64,000 nt of DNA from Clostridia bacterium (GCA_017409265.1 JAFQSY010000049.1:62001-126000); one strand, 5' to 3'; numbered from the stretch's first letter, positions 26,380 to 35,544 are shown. Translations and numbers: made by a program. The notes: a model not told the origin generated them from the letters alone.

Positions 26380-26409
26380 TGCTGCACTTCCTTTCGTTTT
26401 ATTTTGAAT

Positions 26410-26438
26410 ATTATACCTCAACTATATATTTTTTTCAA
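26410..26438 (-). promoter_or_regulatory. Promoter of the pdxY-thyA-folA operon
   Basis: Minus strand TTGAAA (26438-26433), 17-bp spacer, perfect TATAAT (26415-26410). Confidence 0.78.
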
Positions 26439-26496
26439 CCTTATACTTATAAATTTTTAAAATCGAAGTTATTTGAAAATATTACACAAAAAGCTC

Positions 26497-26525
26497 TTTA
26501 CACATGCTTCAAAAAATGTTAATAT
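26497..26525 (+). promoter_or_regulatory. Promoter of the ceramidase-like gene
   Basis: TTTACA (26497-26502), 17 bp, TAATAT (26520-26525); AGAAGGAG follows before the ATG. Confidence 0.6.
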
Positions 26526-26569
26526 AGTACTGCTAAATTTTCGCAATTTAATCAGAAGGAGAAATCACC

Positions 26570-28354
26570 ATGAAAAAAATCGGCATGAAAATTGTCAGCA
26601 TTATTCTTGCTATGTCGCTCCTTATCGGCGGTACCTCCGCAATGGGCACTGCTTCGGCAGCGGACATCGGCAAAACGTTTGAAAGAGCAGGCCTTACAAT
26701 TGTTGAAGTTATCTTCACCACTCTTGTTGGCGGTCTTAACTTAATAGTTCCCGACAGCAAAGAATTTGTCCAGGTAAAGGACAGAGTTATTGAAAACTTC
26801 TATGAAGGTACGGAAAAGTGGAATAAAGAAGCAAAAGCTGATGCACAGTGGAAGCTCGGTCACGCAAAGGCATCTCTTATTCCCGACGACCTTAAAGAAG
26901 CTGTTGCAAACGGAACAAAGTCGGGTTACTATCTCGGCGGTTTCATCGACCCCAACAACGGTATGGTTAATGAGATTGAAGAGATCATTGATGATATGCA
27001 GATAAGAGTCATTGCAGTTGAAGACGGCTCGGGCAGAGGCGTTGCTCTCTTTGCAAACATCGACTGCATCGGTTTCTCTAATGGCGATATCAAGGAAATC
27101 CGCAAACGTGTTGAAGCTATGGATCTCGGCGTTGAGTTCAACAGCATCAACGTTTCATCAACACATACACACAGCTGCATCGATACTCAGGGTCTTTGGA
27201 CAAATCTTTTCGCTAAACTGTTCAAAAATCTCGCTCTCTCCTATATTCCTTTCGTTGACAAAGAAAGAGGAGCAAATGCTGAATATATGGAGTTTGTTTA
27301 TAAAACAGCTGCAGAAACAATGAAAAATGCTGTTAACGACATGCGTCCCGGCACAATGACATATGCTGTCAAGGAAATCGGAGACGAAGAAAACTCATAT
27401 TTCAACAACAAAAACAGAAGCCAGTCAACATCACTTATGAAGGATCTTTCAAGATTCATCTTTACTCCCGATGACGGCACAAAACCCACAATGATTGTTA
27501 ACATCGCTGCTCATCCCGACGTCGCAGGTCTTCCTGTTAATGATGAAGACAACGGCAGAGACCTTTCAGGCGACTATATTTATTATCTCGGCGAAAAAAT
27601 TGAAGAAAAAGGCTATAACTTCATGTTCTTCAACGGCGCTATCGCAGGTATCTACGAAGGCAGAGGTCCTGCAAGCGACGGTGTTCCCACAGAACGCAGA
27701 TACGAAGAAACTCTCCGTTACGGTCATGAAATTGCAAACATGGCTCTCAACCTCACAAATTCAGTTGAAGAGATTGAAGCTAACATGACAGACGCCGAAA
27801 AGGCAAAGATGGAAGAAGAAAAGGCAATCGGCGGCGACAATTATACTCTCTGGTATAAAGATTGGAAGCCCGTTAAAGAAACAGTTCTTGAGCCCAACCT
27901 CAACATTATCATTAAGGAAGTAAAGATTAAGGTTACCAATCCTCTTATCCAGCTTGTAGGCAAACTTAATCTTGTTAACTACACAGTTTGCAAGGAAGGC
28001 TTTAATTACTATATCTTTGCAGAAATCGGTTACATGGAAATGGGCGACGTTAAGGTTGCATTCATGCCCGGCGAAATCGTTCAGGATCTTATCTGCGGCG
28101 GCGGCTCACTTACCGCTGACGGTTCATTTACAGGTAAAGAATTTGAAGAAAAGACAATCTATCAGCTCTTCGGAGAAGATACAATATGCTTTGGTCTCAT
28201 GAATGATGCAATCGGTTATGTTGTTCCTGATAATGACTATTCAATGTCACTTCTCGGCGATCACTATCAGGAAATGATTTCTCTCGGTAAATATGCAGGC
28301 TCTTCAATAATGAAGGGATTTGCAAAAATCGCAAGAGAAATCAAATACAAATAA
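26570..28354 (+). CDS. Secreted neutral/alkaline ceramidase-like protein
   Basis: 594 residues with a signal peptide (1-31, cut near SASA-AD). The middle has NVSSTHTHSCIDTQG (about 187-201), close to the STHTHSG metal/catalytic motif of neutral ceramidases, preceded by VALFANIDCIGFSNGDI and followed by VNIAAHPDVAG (about 303-313), where a His could complete the zinc site. That suggests an exported amidase acting on lipids such as ceramides or other N-acyl compounds. In the usual family a Gly or Pro follows STHTHS; here it is Cys. Other possibilities are a general metal-dependent hydrolase of that fold. Monogenic, with promoter and terminator. Function is inferred from one strong motif and the overall layout. 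Confidence 0.55.
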   Translation: MKKIGMKIVSIILAMSLLIGGTSAMGTASAADIGKTFERAGLTIVEVIFTTLVGGLNLIVPDSKEFVQVKDRVIENFYEGTEKWNKEAKADAQWKLGHAKASLIPDDLKEAVANGTKSGYYLGGFIDPNNGMVNEIEEIIDDMQIRVIAVEDGSGRGVALFANIDCIGFSNGDIKEIRKRVEAMDLGVEFNSINVSSTHTHSCIDTQGLWTNLFAKLFKNLALSYIPFVDKERGANAEYMEFVYKTAAETMKNAVNDMRPGTMTYAVKEIGDEENSYFNNKNRSQSTSLMKDLSRFIFTPDDGTKPTMIVNIAAHPDVAGLPVNDEDNGRDLSGDYIYYLGEKIEEKGYNFMFFNGAIAGIYEGRGPASDGVPTERRYEETLRYGHEIANMALNLTNSVEEIEANMTDAEKAKMEEEKAIGGDNYTLWYKDWKPVKETVLEPNLNIIIKEVKIKVTNPLIQLVGKLNLVNYTVCKEGFNYYIFAEIGYMEMGDVKVAFMPGEIVQDLICGGGSLTADGSFTGKEFEEKTIYQLFGEDTICFGLMNDAIGYVVPDNDYSMSLLGDHYQEMISLGKYAGSSIMKGFAKIAREIKYK

Positions 28355-28368
28355 TCATAAAATGAATT

Positions 28369-28405
28369 CCCGGCTGTTTCAATTTTGAAGCAGTCGGGTC
28401 TTTTC
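28369..28405 (+). terminator. Terminator between the ceramidase-like gene and azlC
   Basis: 12-bp stem with two G-T pairs, CCCGGCTGTTTC (28369-28380) / GAAGCAGTCGGG (28387-28398), then TCTTTTCC. The azlC ribosome site follows directly, so partial readthrough may feed azlCD. Confidence 0.7.
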
Positions 28406-28429
28406 CTGCAACGAAAGGAAGTTCGCAAA

Positions 28430-29140
28430 TTGAAATCACCTTTTACTAAAGGTCTGTCGCACGGCATTCCGATTGCTCTCGGATATTTTTCTGTTTCCTT
28501 TGGCTTCGGAATAATGGCCGTCAAATCAGGTCTTACGGCAATAAACGCAATTATAATATCATTAACCAACCTTACTTCTGCAGGTCAGGCTGCGGGGGTC
28601 GGAATCATTGCAGCAGGCGGAGCTTTTCTTGAAATGGCTGCAACACAGTTTGTTATCAATCTCCGTTATTCTCTCATGGGGCTCTCGCTCTCCCAAAAGC
28701 TTGATAAATCCTTCTCGACATTTCACAGAATGATTGCTTCATTTGGAATAACCGATGAAATTTTTGCGGTTGCATCATCGCAAAATGAAAAGCTTGTTCC
28801 GTCATATATGTACGGTCTTATCTCAATTTCTGCTCTCGGATGGACCGGCGGAACAGCCGTTGGTGCAATAGCAGGCAGTGCTCTTCCGGCAACGCTGACA
28901 GCAGCCATGGGTATTCTTCTTTACGGAATGTTCATCGCAATTATTGTTCCTGCAGCAAGAAGCAGCCGAAAAGATCTGATTGTTATCTGCCTTGCAGCAC
29001 TTTTCAGCATGATATTCAAATATCTGCTTCCGAGCGTATCGTTCGGATTTTCAATAATATTAAGCTCTGTTGCGGCAGCTGTTATCGGAGCTCTGCTTTT
29101 CCCGATAAACATTGCGGAAACGGAGGAAGGCAAAAAATGA
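28430..29140 (+). CDS. azlC: AzlC-family branched-chain amino acid exporter, large subunit
   Basis: Integral membrane protein of the LIV-E exporter family; with AzlD it exports branched-chain amino acids (and analogues such as azaleucine). Six or more hydrophobic segments; family-typical GLSHGIPIALGYFSVSFGFG at the N-terminus and ATQFVINLRYSLMGLSLS (about 68-85). Starts at TTG 28430, 7 nt after AAGGAAG; no ATG fits. 236 residues. The stop overlaps the azlD start (ATGA). Confidence 0.9.
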   Translation: MKSPFTKGLSHGIPIALGYFSVSFGFGIMAVKSGLTAINAIIISLTNLTSAGQAAGVGIIAAGGAFLEMAATQFVINLRYSLMGLSLSQKLDKSFSTFHRMIASFGITDEIFAVASSQNEKLVPSYMYGLISISALGWTGGTAVGAIAGSALPATLTAAMGILLYGMFIAIIVPAARSSRKDLIVICLAALFSMIFKYLLPSVSFGFSIILSSVAAAVIGALLFPINIAETEEGKK

Positions 29141-29436
29141 CAATGTTAATTTACATTTCAATCATGGCAGGTGTTACATACCTCATCAGAATGATACCGT
29201 TTACGCTTTTCAGGAAGAAAATCAAATCACGGTTCATTCAAAGCGTTCTTTATTATATTCCTTATGCGGTTTTGAGTGCCATGACCTTTCCTGCAATTTT
29301 TTATTCAACCGACAGCACGGTTACGGCTGCGGTAGGTACGGTTATTGCTGTTATCCTCGCTTACTTTAAGCTTCCGCTAACTGTTGTTGCGCTTGCAGCA
29401 TGTGTTGCATCGCTTATCACGGGATTCTTCATATAA
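29137..29436 (+). CDS. azlD: AzlD-family branched-chain amino acid exporter, small subunit
   Basis: 99-residue membrane protein with three or four helices, GVTYLIRMIPFTLFRKKI at the N-terminus (the typical YLxRxxPF of AzlD) and YIPYAVLSAMTFPAIF. Partner of AzlC, whose stop it overlaps by 4 nt. GGAGGA at 29122 is its ribosome site, inside azlC. Confidence 0.9.
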   Translation: MTMLIYISIMAGVTYLIRMIPFTLFRKKIKSRFIQSVLYYIPYAVLSAMTFPAIFYSTDSTVTAAVGTVIAVILAYFKLPLTVVALAACVASLITGFFI

Positions 29437-29440
29437 GAAA

Positions 29441-29470
29441 AAAGCTCGGCAATGAAGCCGAGCTTTTGCT
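29441..29470. terminator. Bidirectional terminator between azlD and the epimerase gene
   Basis: Perfect 10-bp stem AAAGCTCGGC / GCCGAGCTTT (29441-29450 with 29457-29466), A-rich before and T-rich after, so it works for both convergent genes. Confidence 0.85.
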
Positions 29471-29471
29471 A

Positions 29472-30461
29472 TTAATCATCGTTTTCTTTAAGCCACCGTA
29501 TTGTATCTTTGAGCGATTCTTCAAGAGAACGCGGAGAATATCCAAGTTCTTTTTCTGCTTTTTCATATGTAAAATTGCAGCTTTCACAAATCTTACGGAT
29601 TGCATACTCATTAACAACAGGAGGAAGCTTTGCAACCTTGAAGATTTTTTCAAAAATAGGAATAATTGTATCAACATGTTTCTTCTTGATAACTACCTTC
29701 GGATGCTTTTTTTCGCAAACATTTGCGAGTGTACCCATAAATCCGTCAAGAGTATATGCCTTACCGCAAAGAAAATAGCATTCACCGTTTCTTCCTTTTT
29801 CAACAGCAGCAACCATGCCTTTAGCAACATCACGAACATCAACAAAATTATAGCCGCCAAAATCAAACGTAAGTGAGAAAAATCCTTTTGAATAAAGATT
29901 AATAACAGTAATCATACTTGATGTTCTGTTGTTATCATAGGGACCGATACATGCGCTGGGGTGAACAACGCAAACCTTCAGGTTTTCATCGGCATTATCA
30001 AGCACATATCGGGTTGCAACAGCCTTTGATTTTGCATAAGCACCTTCAAGTCTGTCGGGATCAAAAACATCAGTTTCACTAATGATATCCATAGAATCAT
30101 CAACATAGACTGCATCAACCGAAGAAACATATATGAGGTTCTTAACACCTGTTTTCTTGCAAGCTTCAACTACATTCTTTGTTCCCTCAACATTAACAGC
30201 CCAGACCTGCTTATCCTTTGTCCCGCTGATATCAACAACACCGGCAACATGGTATACGGTTTCTGCACCTTCAAAAGCTTTTTCAAGAATATCATAGTCA
30301 CAGATATCACCCATTACCTTTTCACATTCAATGCCATCAAAAACGGGGCTGTCAGAGCGAAGAAGCAAACGGATTTTTTCTCCTTTGTCTGCCAATTCTC
30401 TGACCAAAGCAAATCCGACATGGCCTTTACCGCCTGTTACAACGCTGACTCCGCCGCCCAT
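29472..30461 (-). CDS. NAD-dependent epimerase/dehydratase (extended SDR)
   Basis: Extended short-chain dehydrogenase. Nucleotide-binding TGGKGHVGFALVRELADKG at the N-terminus (TGxxGxxG form), the strand end VYHVAGVVDISG (about 72-83), Ser of YVSSVDAVY, and YAKSKA (about 142-147) as catalytic Tyr-x3-Lys. 329 residues; the fold resembles dihydroflavonol-4-reductase and 3-beta-hydroxysteroid-dehydrogenase-like SDRs. GTG/ATG choices upstream are rejected because GGGGGT precedes ATG 30461 with good spacing. No sugar-nucleotide genes adjoin it, so the substrate is open. Confidence 0.82.
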   Translation of the reverse strand: MGGGVSVVTGGKGHVGFALVRELADKGEKIRLLLRSDSPVFDGIECEKVMGDICDYDILEKAFEGAETVYHVAGVVDISGTKDKQVWAVNVEGTKNVVEACKKTGVKNLIYVSSVDAVYVDDSMDIISETDVFDPDRLEGAYAKSKAVATRYVLDNADENLKVCVVHPSACIGPYDNNRTSSMITVINLYSKGFFSLTFDFGGYNFVDVRDVAKGMVAAVEKGRNGECYFLCGKAYTLDGFMGTLANVCEKKHPKVVIKKKHVDTIIPIFEKIFKVAKLPPVVNEYAIRKICESCNFTYEKAEKELGYSPRSLEESLKDTIRWLKENDD

Positions 30462-30479
30462 TAATAGACCCCCATTCAC

Positions 30480-30668
30480 AATAACTAAAATTATACAAAA
30501 TCAGTAAATTTTGTTTTCATACTTATGTTATCACAAATAAAAGAACAAATCAATAAAATATGCAACATTAACCACTAAACAAAAAACATATATTGTGTTA
30601 TTTTTTTACATTTTGCAAACATTTATCATGTATTATTGGATGATTTGATTTGCAAAAAAAATAAAACA
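30480..30668. other. AT-rich gap between epimerase and proS leader
   Basis: No gene seen. Very AT-rich; TATAAT on the minus strand near 30490 may be the epimerase -10 box, without a convincing -35. Confidence 0.3.
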
Positions 30669-30697
30669 TTGACATTCATAAATTTTTATTGTAGAAT
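30669..30697 (+). promoter_or_regulatory. Promoter of the proS T-box leader
   Basis: Perfect TTGACA (30669-30674), 17 bp, TAGAAT (30692-30697). Transcription would begin near 30704. Confidence 0.78.
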
Positions 30698-30721
30698 ACT
30701 AAACGATATTTAAATGCATTG

Positions 30722-30946
30722 ACAAGAAAAAGTAAGCATTAATGATTTTTCAGAGAAAGAGCGGCAGGTGAAAGCTCTTATTCCTTATTGCTGAACCCAT
30801 CTTTGAGCAGCATGCCGAAACAAAGTAAGCATCGCCGGATTTCCGCCGTTACCGGATTATGAGAGCAGATTATTAATCTGAACTCGGGTGGTACCGCAGA
30901 CTATTATTGTTTGTCCCGAGCCTTTGGGCTTCGGGACATTTTTTAT
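30722..30946 (+). ncRNA. T-box riboswitch controlling proS (tRNA-Pro sensing)
   Basis: Leader that reads tRNA charging. Visible elements: Stem I start CAGAGAAAGAG with GGTGAAAGCTCTT; the specifier segment TGAACCCATCTTTGAG, where CCC at 30796-30798 follows GAA and encodes proline; the T-box GGGTGGTACCGC (30886-30897), whose TGGT pairs with uncharged tRNA acceptor ends; and a terminator hairpin TGTCCCGA / TCGGGACA (30912-30919 with 30931-30938) followed by T6. Uncharged tRNA-Pro would favour the antiterminator and switch on proS. Specifier assignment is by pattern, not by folding. Confidence 0.9.
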
Positions 30947-30961
30947 TGGAGGTAAAAATTA

Positions 30962-32677
30962 ATGAAAATCGACAAACTTGCAGGCGAACGTTTTAAAGAA
31001 AAGCCTTCTGATTGCGTCATTGACAGCCATGCACTTATGCTCAGAGGCGGCTACATGAAAGGCGTTGCAAACGGAATTTATTCATCCTTCATGCCGTTGA
31101 GAAGAATCACACGAAAAATTGAAAACATCATCCGAGAAGAAATGGACGCCATTGACGGTCAGGAAGTACAGTTTCCCGTTGTTATGCCTGCATCTCTCTG
31201 GGCAGAATCAGGCAGATACGAAAGCATCGGAAGCGAGCTTATGCGTTTCAAGGACAGAAACGACGCTCCCATGGTTCTTGGTATGACTCATGAAGAAGCT
31301 GCTGTTCAGCTTGTCAGAGAATATGCCAATAGTTATACAAAATATCCCTTCATGATTTATCAAGTACAAACCAAGTTCCGTGATGAAGCACGTCCCAGAG
31401 GCGGTCTTATCAGAGTCCGTGAATTTACTATGAAAGATGCATATTCTTTCCATACCTCGCAGGAGGATCTTGAAAGATATTACGACATCTGCTACAAGGC
31501 ATATGAGCGCATTTTTGCAAGAGCAGGCATTCCCGAGGTTATCACCGTTGCATCGGATTCGGGCATGATGGGTGGCAGTATTTCCCATGAATATATGCTT
31601 CTTTCTCCCATCGGCGAAGATTCAATCGCAGTTTGCTCAGAATGCGATTACAGAGCTAACATGGAAGCTGCTGAAAGCATAATTGAAAACAAAATTGAAG
31701 GTGAATCAAACGAACTTGAGCTTGTTTACACACCGGATATCCATACAATTGACGACATTTGCAACTTCCTTAAAACTCCTCTTGAGGAATCCTGTAAAGC
31801 TGTTGTATACCAAAAGAACATGACCGACGAATATGTTGTTATTTTCGTCAGAGGAGACCTTGATATAAACGAAACAAAACTTACAAACTATCTTGGTGAA
31901 GCTGTTCATCCCGCTGTAATCACAGATGAATGCGGACTTTTCGCAGGTTTCATCGGTCCTTACAAACTTGATAACGAAAAGTTTACTGTCCTTTATGATA
32001 AGTCACTCGAAAACACACACAATCTTTCATGCGGAGCAAACCAGCTTGACCACCACTACAAAGGTCTTAAAATCAGCAGAGATATCGGCGAAGTTGAATA
32101 CATCGACCTTGCAAAAATCAAGGAAGGCGGCATCTGCCCCAAGTGCGGCAAGCCTGCAATCAGTATCTCAAGAGGTATCGAAGTCGGCAATATCTTCCAG
32201 CTTGGCACAAAATACACAAAATCAATGGGCATGCAATATCTTGACAGTGAAGGCAACCTTCAGTATCCCATCATGGGCTGCTACGGCATCGGTGTCGGCA
32301 GACTTGCTGCATCGGTTTGTGAAGCACATCATGACGAATACGGTCCGATTTGGCCCATGTCAATCGCACCCTGGCATGTTCAGATTTGCTGCTTAAGAGC
32401 AGATGATGATGAATGCAGAGGCGTTTCGGATAACCTTTATCAGAAGATGCTCGACAACAGAATGGAAGTTATTTATGACGACAGAAACATCAGACCCGGC
32501 GCAATGTTCTCCGATGCTGACCTTCTCGGTGTTCCCGTCAGAGTTATCGTAAGCCCCAGAAATCTTAAAGACGGTGTTTGCGAAATTGTTACAAGAGATA
32601 AAGAAATAAGCCTTAAGGTTGAGCTTGATAAGGTTCTCGAAACCGTTAAGGGCATAATTGCAGACAGACTTAAATAA
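30962..32677 (+). CDS. proS: Prolyl-tRNA synthetase
   Basis: Charges tRNA-Pro with proline in the cytoplasm. Class II aminoacyl-tRNA synthetase of the bacterial type, 571 residues, with an editing (YbaK-like) domain inserted in the middle (about 225-385, with CGANQLDHHYKG near its end). Class II motif 2 lies in FRDEARPRGGLIRVREFTMKDAY, split here as FRDEARPRGG then RVREFTMKDAYSFH, and motif 3 in CYGIGVGRL. The C-terminal anticodon-binding domain begins near 470. GGAGG lies 9 nt before the ATG. Expression is set by the T-box just upstream, and a terminator follows. Confidence 0.96.
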   Translation: MKIDKLAGERFKEKPSDCVIDSHALMLRGGYMKGVANGIYSSFMPLRRITRKIENIIREEMDAIDGQEVQFPVVMPASLWAESGRYESIGSELMRFKDRNDAPMVLGMTHEEAAVQLVREYANSYTKYPFMIYQVQTKFRDEARPRGGLIRVREFTMKDAYSFHTSQEDLERYYDICYKAYERIFARAGIPEVITVASDSGMMGGSISHEYMLLSPIGEDSIAVCSECDYRANMEAAESIIENKIEGESNELELVYTPDIHTIDDICNFLKTPLEESCKAVVYQKNMTDEYVVIFVRGDLDINETKLTNYLGEAVHPAVITDECGLFAGFIGPYKLDNEKFTVLYDKSLENTHNLSCGANQLDHHYKGLKISRDIGEVEYIDLAKIKEGGICPKCGKPAISISRGIEVGNIFQLGTKYTKSMGMQYLDSEGNLQYPIMGCYGIGVGRLAASVCEAHHDEYGPIWPMSIAPWHVQICCLRADDDECRGVSDNLYQKMLDNRMEVIYDDRNIRPGAMFSDADLLGVPVRVIVSPRNLKDGVCEIVTRDKEISLKVELDKVLETVKGIIADRLK

Positions 32678-32682
32678 TTATC

Positions 32683-32720
32683 AGCACGGTACCGCTTTTT
32701 TCATCGGTGCCGTGCTTTTG
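32683..32720 (+). terminator. Terminator of proS
   Basis: 12-bp stem with one G-T pair, AGCACGGTACCG (32683-32694) / CGGTGCCGTGCT (32705-32716), then TTTT. Confidence 0.85.
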
Positions 32721-32747
32721 GTTATTTTTAATTAAATTCGGTATAAT
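32718..32747 (+). promoter_or_regulatory. Putative promoter of the MBOAT/DHHW operon
   Basis: TTGGTT (32718-32723), 18 bp, perfect TATAAT (32742-32747). The -35 box overlaps the T-tract of the proS terminator. Confidence 0.5.
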
Positions 32748-32837
32748 TTGTTATAAAGCTGTTACCGATTAAATATTGATTTATTATTTAGTATATTATA
32801 GAATATCATTAATAAAATTTATCGGAGAAAATAGATT

Positions 32838-34235
32838 ATGGTTTTTTCTGAACCCATATTTATGTTTATGTTCTTACCTGTAACACTGCTGATTTATTAT
32901 GCAGTTCCTTTCAGGTTTAAAAATGCAGTTTTATTTTTTTCAGGTCTTCTTTTCTATTCTTGGGGTGAACCCGTCTATGTACTGATAATGGTTTTGTCAA
33001 CTCTTATTGACTATATTGCAGGAAGAGTCATGGATAAGTGTGATGCCAACCCGACAGTCAGAAAATCGGCACTTATCGTTTCGGTGGTTATGAATCTGAC
33101 TTTACTCGGCATATTCAAATACAGCGGACTGGTTGTTGATTCGTTTAACTCTGTTTTTAATCTTTCGTTAAGAAATCCCAATCTTCCTCTGCCTGTCGGT
33201 ATCAGTTTTTTCACGTTTCAGTCAATGTCTTATACAATTGATTTATACCGCAAAAATATCAGCGTTCAGAAAAGCTTTGTTGATTTTGCTGCATTCGTAA
33301 CAATGTTCCCGCAGATCGTTGCAGGTCCGATAGTCCGTTACGAAGATGTTTCAAGAGAACTTGAAATCAGAAAAATTGATATTGATGCAATAAGCAAAGG
33401 AATATCCGTTTTTATCTGCGGTCTGTGCAAAAAGGTCCTGATTGCAAACTCTGTCGGCGAGCTTTGGACAACTGTTAAAGAAACAGATTATTATGATTTA
33501 CCTGCCACAACCGCATGGCTTGGAATAATTGCATTTACCCTTCAGATATACTTTGATTTTTCAGGTTACAGCGACATGGCAATCGGACTTGGAAAAATGC
33601 TTGGCTTTAATTTCCCGCAAAACTTCGATTATCCTTACAATTCAAAAACAGTCAGCGAATTCTGGCGCAGATGGCATATGACTCTCGGCGGATGGTTTAA
33701 AAGCTATGTATATTTCCCTCTCGGCGGAAGCAGAAACGGAAAAGCAAAAACAATACGCAATCTGCTAATTGTCTGGTTTTTAACGGGTCTTTGGCACGGT
33801 GCAAGCTGGAATTTTGTTATATGGGGCGTATATTACGGTATTCTGCTTATACTTGAAAAATTCGTTTTTGCATCGGTTATCAAGAATCTGCCGTCAATAG
33901 TGACACGAATATATACCATTCTTGCAGTAATTATCGGCTGGGTAATTTTCGAGATATACTCCCCGGCTGCAGAGCTTGAATTTATAGGCTCATTGTTTGG
34001 TGCATCAGGAATTTTCTTCAACACCACAACACTCAATATACTTCAAAATTATTCCTTAATTTTGATTATTGCAGCCATAACTTCAACAGGTCTTCCGCTG
34101 AAAATGTGGAACAGAATAACTGAAAATCGTAATCTCGACGGTTTATGTTTAACCGGAGAAGCAGCAGGAATGGCAGCTTGCATAGCATATCTTGTTGACG
34201 CATCGTATAATCCGTTTTTATATTTTAATTTTTAG
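32838..34235 (+). CDS. MBOAT-family membrane O-acyltransferase (AlgI-like)
   Basis: Polytopic membrane protein, 465 residues, that passes acyl (often acetyl) groups across the membrane to extracellular glycans. The MBOAT core is clear: PLPVGISFFTFQSMSYTIDLY (about 115), FWRRWHMTLGGWFKSYVYFP with the invariant motif near residue 275, and LTGLWHGASWNFVIWG (about 315), which has the catalytic His. It is followed 9 nt later by a DHHW/AlgJ-like gene, the usual partner that completes transfer. Acceptor glycan unknown; no polymer genes adjoin. Confidence 0.9.
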   Translation: MVFSEPIFMFMFLPVTLLIYYAVPFRFKNAVLFFSGLLFYSWGEPVYVLIMVLSTLIDYIAGRVMDKCDANPTVRKSALIVSVVMNLTLLGIFKYSGLVVDSFNSVFNLSLRNPNLPLPVGISFFTFQSMSYTIDLYRKNISVQKSFVDFAAFVTMFPQIVAGPIVRYEDVSRELEIRKIDIDAISKGISVFICGLCKKVLIANSVGELWTTVKETDYYDLPATTAWLGIIAFTLQIYFDFSGYSDMAIGLGKMLGFNFPQNFDYPYNSKTVSEFWRRWHMTLGGWFKSYVYFPLGGSRNGKAKTIRNLLIVWFLTGLWHGASWNFVIWGVYYGILLILEKFVFASVIKNLPSIVTRIYTILAVIIGWVIFEIYSPAAELEFIGSLFGASGIFFNTTTLNILQNYSLILIIAAITSTGLPLKMWNRITENRNLDGLCLTGEAAGMAACIAYLVDASYNPFLYFNF

Positions 34236-34244
34236 GAGAAAGCA

Positions 34245-35363
34245 ATGAAAACAAAGGTTATCAGAATTACCGTATTTTTTGTTGTTATTTTAATAATTCC
34301 CATTTTCACTTTATTCGGAGAAAAAGAAACGGTCAGTTACAACGAAAATAAAATTCTTGCAGAATTTCCTGAATTAAGCCTTGAAAACTGGAAAAGCCGT
34401 TCCTTTATGAATGGCATGTCAGATTATTTTTCCGACCATTTTATTTTAAGAGAAAGCTTTATCAAGGTGAAAAATTCAATTGAAAAAGCACTCGGTAAAA
34501 CAGAAATAAACGGTGTTATTGAAAATGACGGATATCTTATTCAAACATTCAAGGGTATTAATTACACTTTAACTGACAGAAATATTGCATCGCTCAACAA
34601 GCTAAAGGCAAAAAATCCGGATACTCCTTTTTATTTTATGCCTATTGTAACGGCGCAGGAAAAATTCAAAGAAAAACTGCCTTCATATCTTGACGTAACA
34701 AGCGAATCGGAGTATACTGAATACTGTTTTGAAAAACTGAACGGGATTGAAAAAATTGATGTTTCCCGGGAAATATGTAGCATTGACTATGCCTTTTACC
34801 GTACCGACCATCATTGGACAACCGATGCTGCATATGAAGCATATTTAAAGCTTTCGGATACCCTCGGAATTGTTCCCTTTTCAAAGAATACCATTCAGAT
34901 TTCAACTGTTTCTGATAATTTCAAAGGCACTTTATATTCAAAAACACTCAACGAAAAAATCAAGCCCGATATAATAAAAGTATACAAATCAGATACGAAT
35001 TTCAGGCTTATAATTAAAGATAAAGAATACAACGGACTTTATTTTAATGAATTTCTTAATGAAAAAGATAAGTATTCCTATTTTCTTTCGGGCAATCACG
35101 GAATCTGCACCGTAAAAAACGACGATAGCGAAGTCAAAAAAAAGCTTTTAATTATTAAAGACAGCTATGCAAACTGTATCATCCCTTTTATTGCAGAGCA
35201 TTTTTCGGAAATAACAGTTGTTGACCCGAGATACTGTTCACATACACAAATCAAGGAAATCAATCCTTCTGAATATAACGCAACACTCATTCTTTTTAAT
35301 GTTTCGGGATTTTCATCGGAACAGAACTTTCCGATTATTGAATTTATGGGAGAAAAACAATGA
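34245..35363 (+). CDS. DHHW/AlgJ-like SGNH-type acyl-transfer partner
   Basis: Membrane-anchored extracytoplasmic protein (N-terminal helix about 6-24, 372 residues). It carries YRTDHHWTTDAAYEAY (about residue 184), the DHHW motif with Asp-His of AlgJ/AlgX/DHHW proteins, and LLIIKDSYANCIIPF (about 306), where the Ser takes the place of the usual GDSF-type nucleophile. These residues form a Ser-His-Asp triad in relatives that take acyl groups from the MBOAT partner and place them on polysaccharide. It ends just before a terminator. Confidence 0.82.
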   Translation: MKTKVIRITVFFVVILIIPIFTLFGEKETVSYNENKILAEFPELSLENWKSRSFMNGMSDYFSDHFILRESFIKVKNSIEKALGKTEINGVIENDGYLIQTFKGINYTLTDRNIASLNKLKAKNPDTPFYFMPIVTAQEKFKEKLPSYLDVTSESEYTEYCFEKLNGIEKIDVSREICSIDYAFYRTDHHWTTDAAYEAYLKLSDTLGIVPFSKNTIQISTVSDNFKGTLYSKTLNEKIKPDIIKVYKSDTNFRLIIKDKEYNGLYFNEFLNEKDKYSYFLSGNHGICTVKNDDSEVKKKLLIIKDSYANCIIPFIAEHFSEITVVDPRYCSHTQIKEINPSEYNATLILFNVSGFSSEQNFPIIEFMGEKQ

Positions 35364-35450
35364 TCAGCCTTTTTGTAAAATCAGATATCATTTCAACCTG
35401 CTGCGCTCAGAGTGCAACAGGTTTTACTCCCGTTTTTGTTTTATTATTTA

Positions 35451-35483
35451 ACCGTCATCTTTTTTGATGGCGGTATTTTTTTT
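35451..35483 (+). terminator. Terminator of the MBOAT/DHHW operon
   Basis: 9-bp stem with one G-T pair, ACCGTCATC (35451-35459) / GATGGCGGT (35466-35474), then A and T8. A weaker hairpin, AACCTG...CAGGTT, lies at about 35395-35422. Confidence 0.88.
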
Positions 35484-35515
35484 GCAAAAAATTACAACTT
35501 TTTTTAAATAAGGGA

Positions 35516-35544
35516 TTTAAAAATATAAATTTATATGTTATAAT
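35516..35544 (+). promoter_or_regulatory. Promoter of argF-carB-dapF
   Basis: TTTAAA (35516-35521), 17 bp, TATAAT (35539-35544). A second TATAAT at 35553-35558 could act as an alternative -10. I see no clear ARG-box. Confidence 0.55.

Noticed and set aside
28840-29136. Upstream extension of azlD in the same frame
   Set aside because: It overlaps azlC in another frame and has low-complexity residues; ATG 29137 overlapping the azlC stop is the typical start.
35360-35467. 35-residue frame starting ATG ATC AGC after the DHHW gene
   Set aside because: It overlaps the stop and runs through the terminator stem; composition gives no protein signal.
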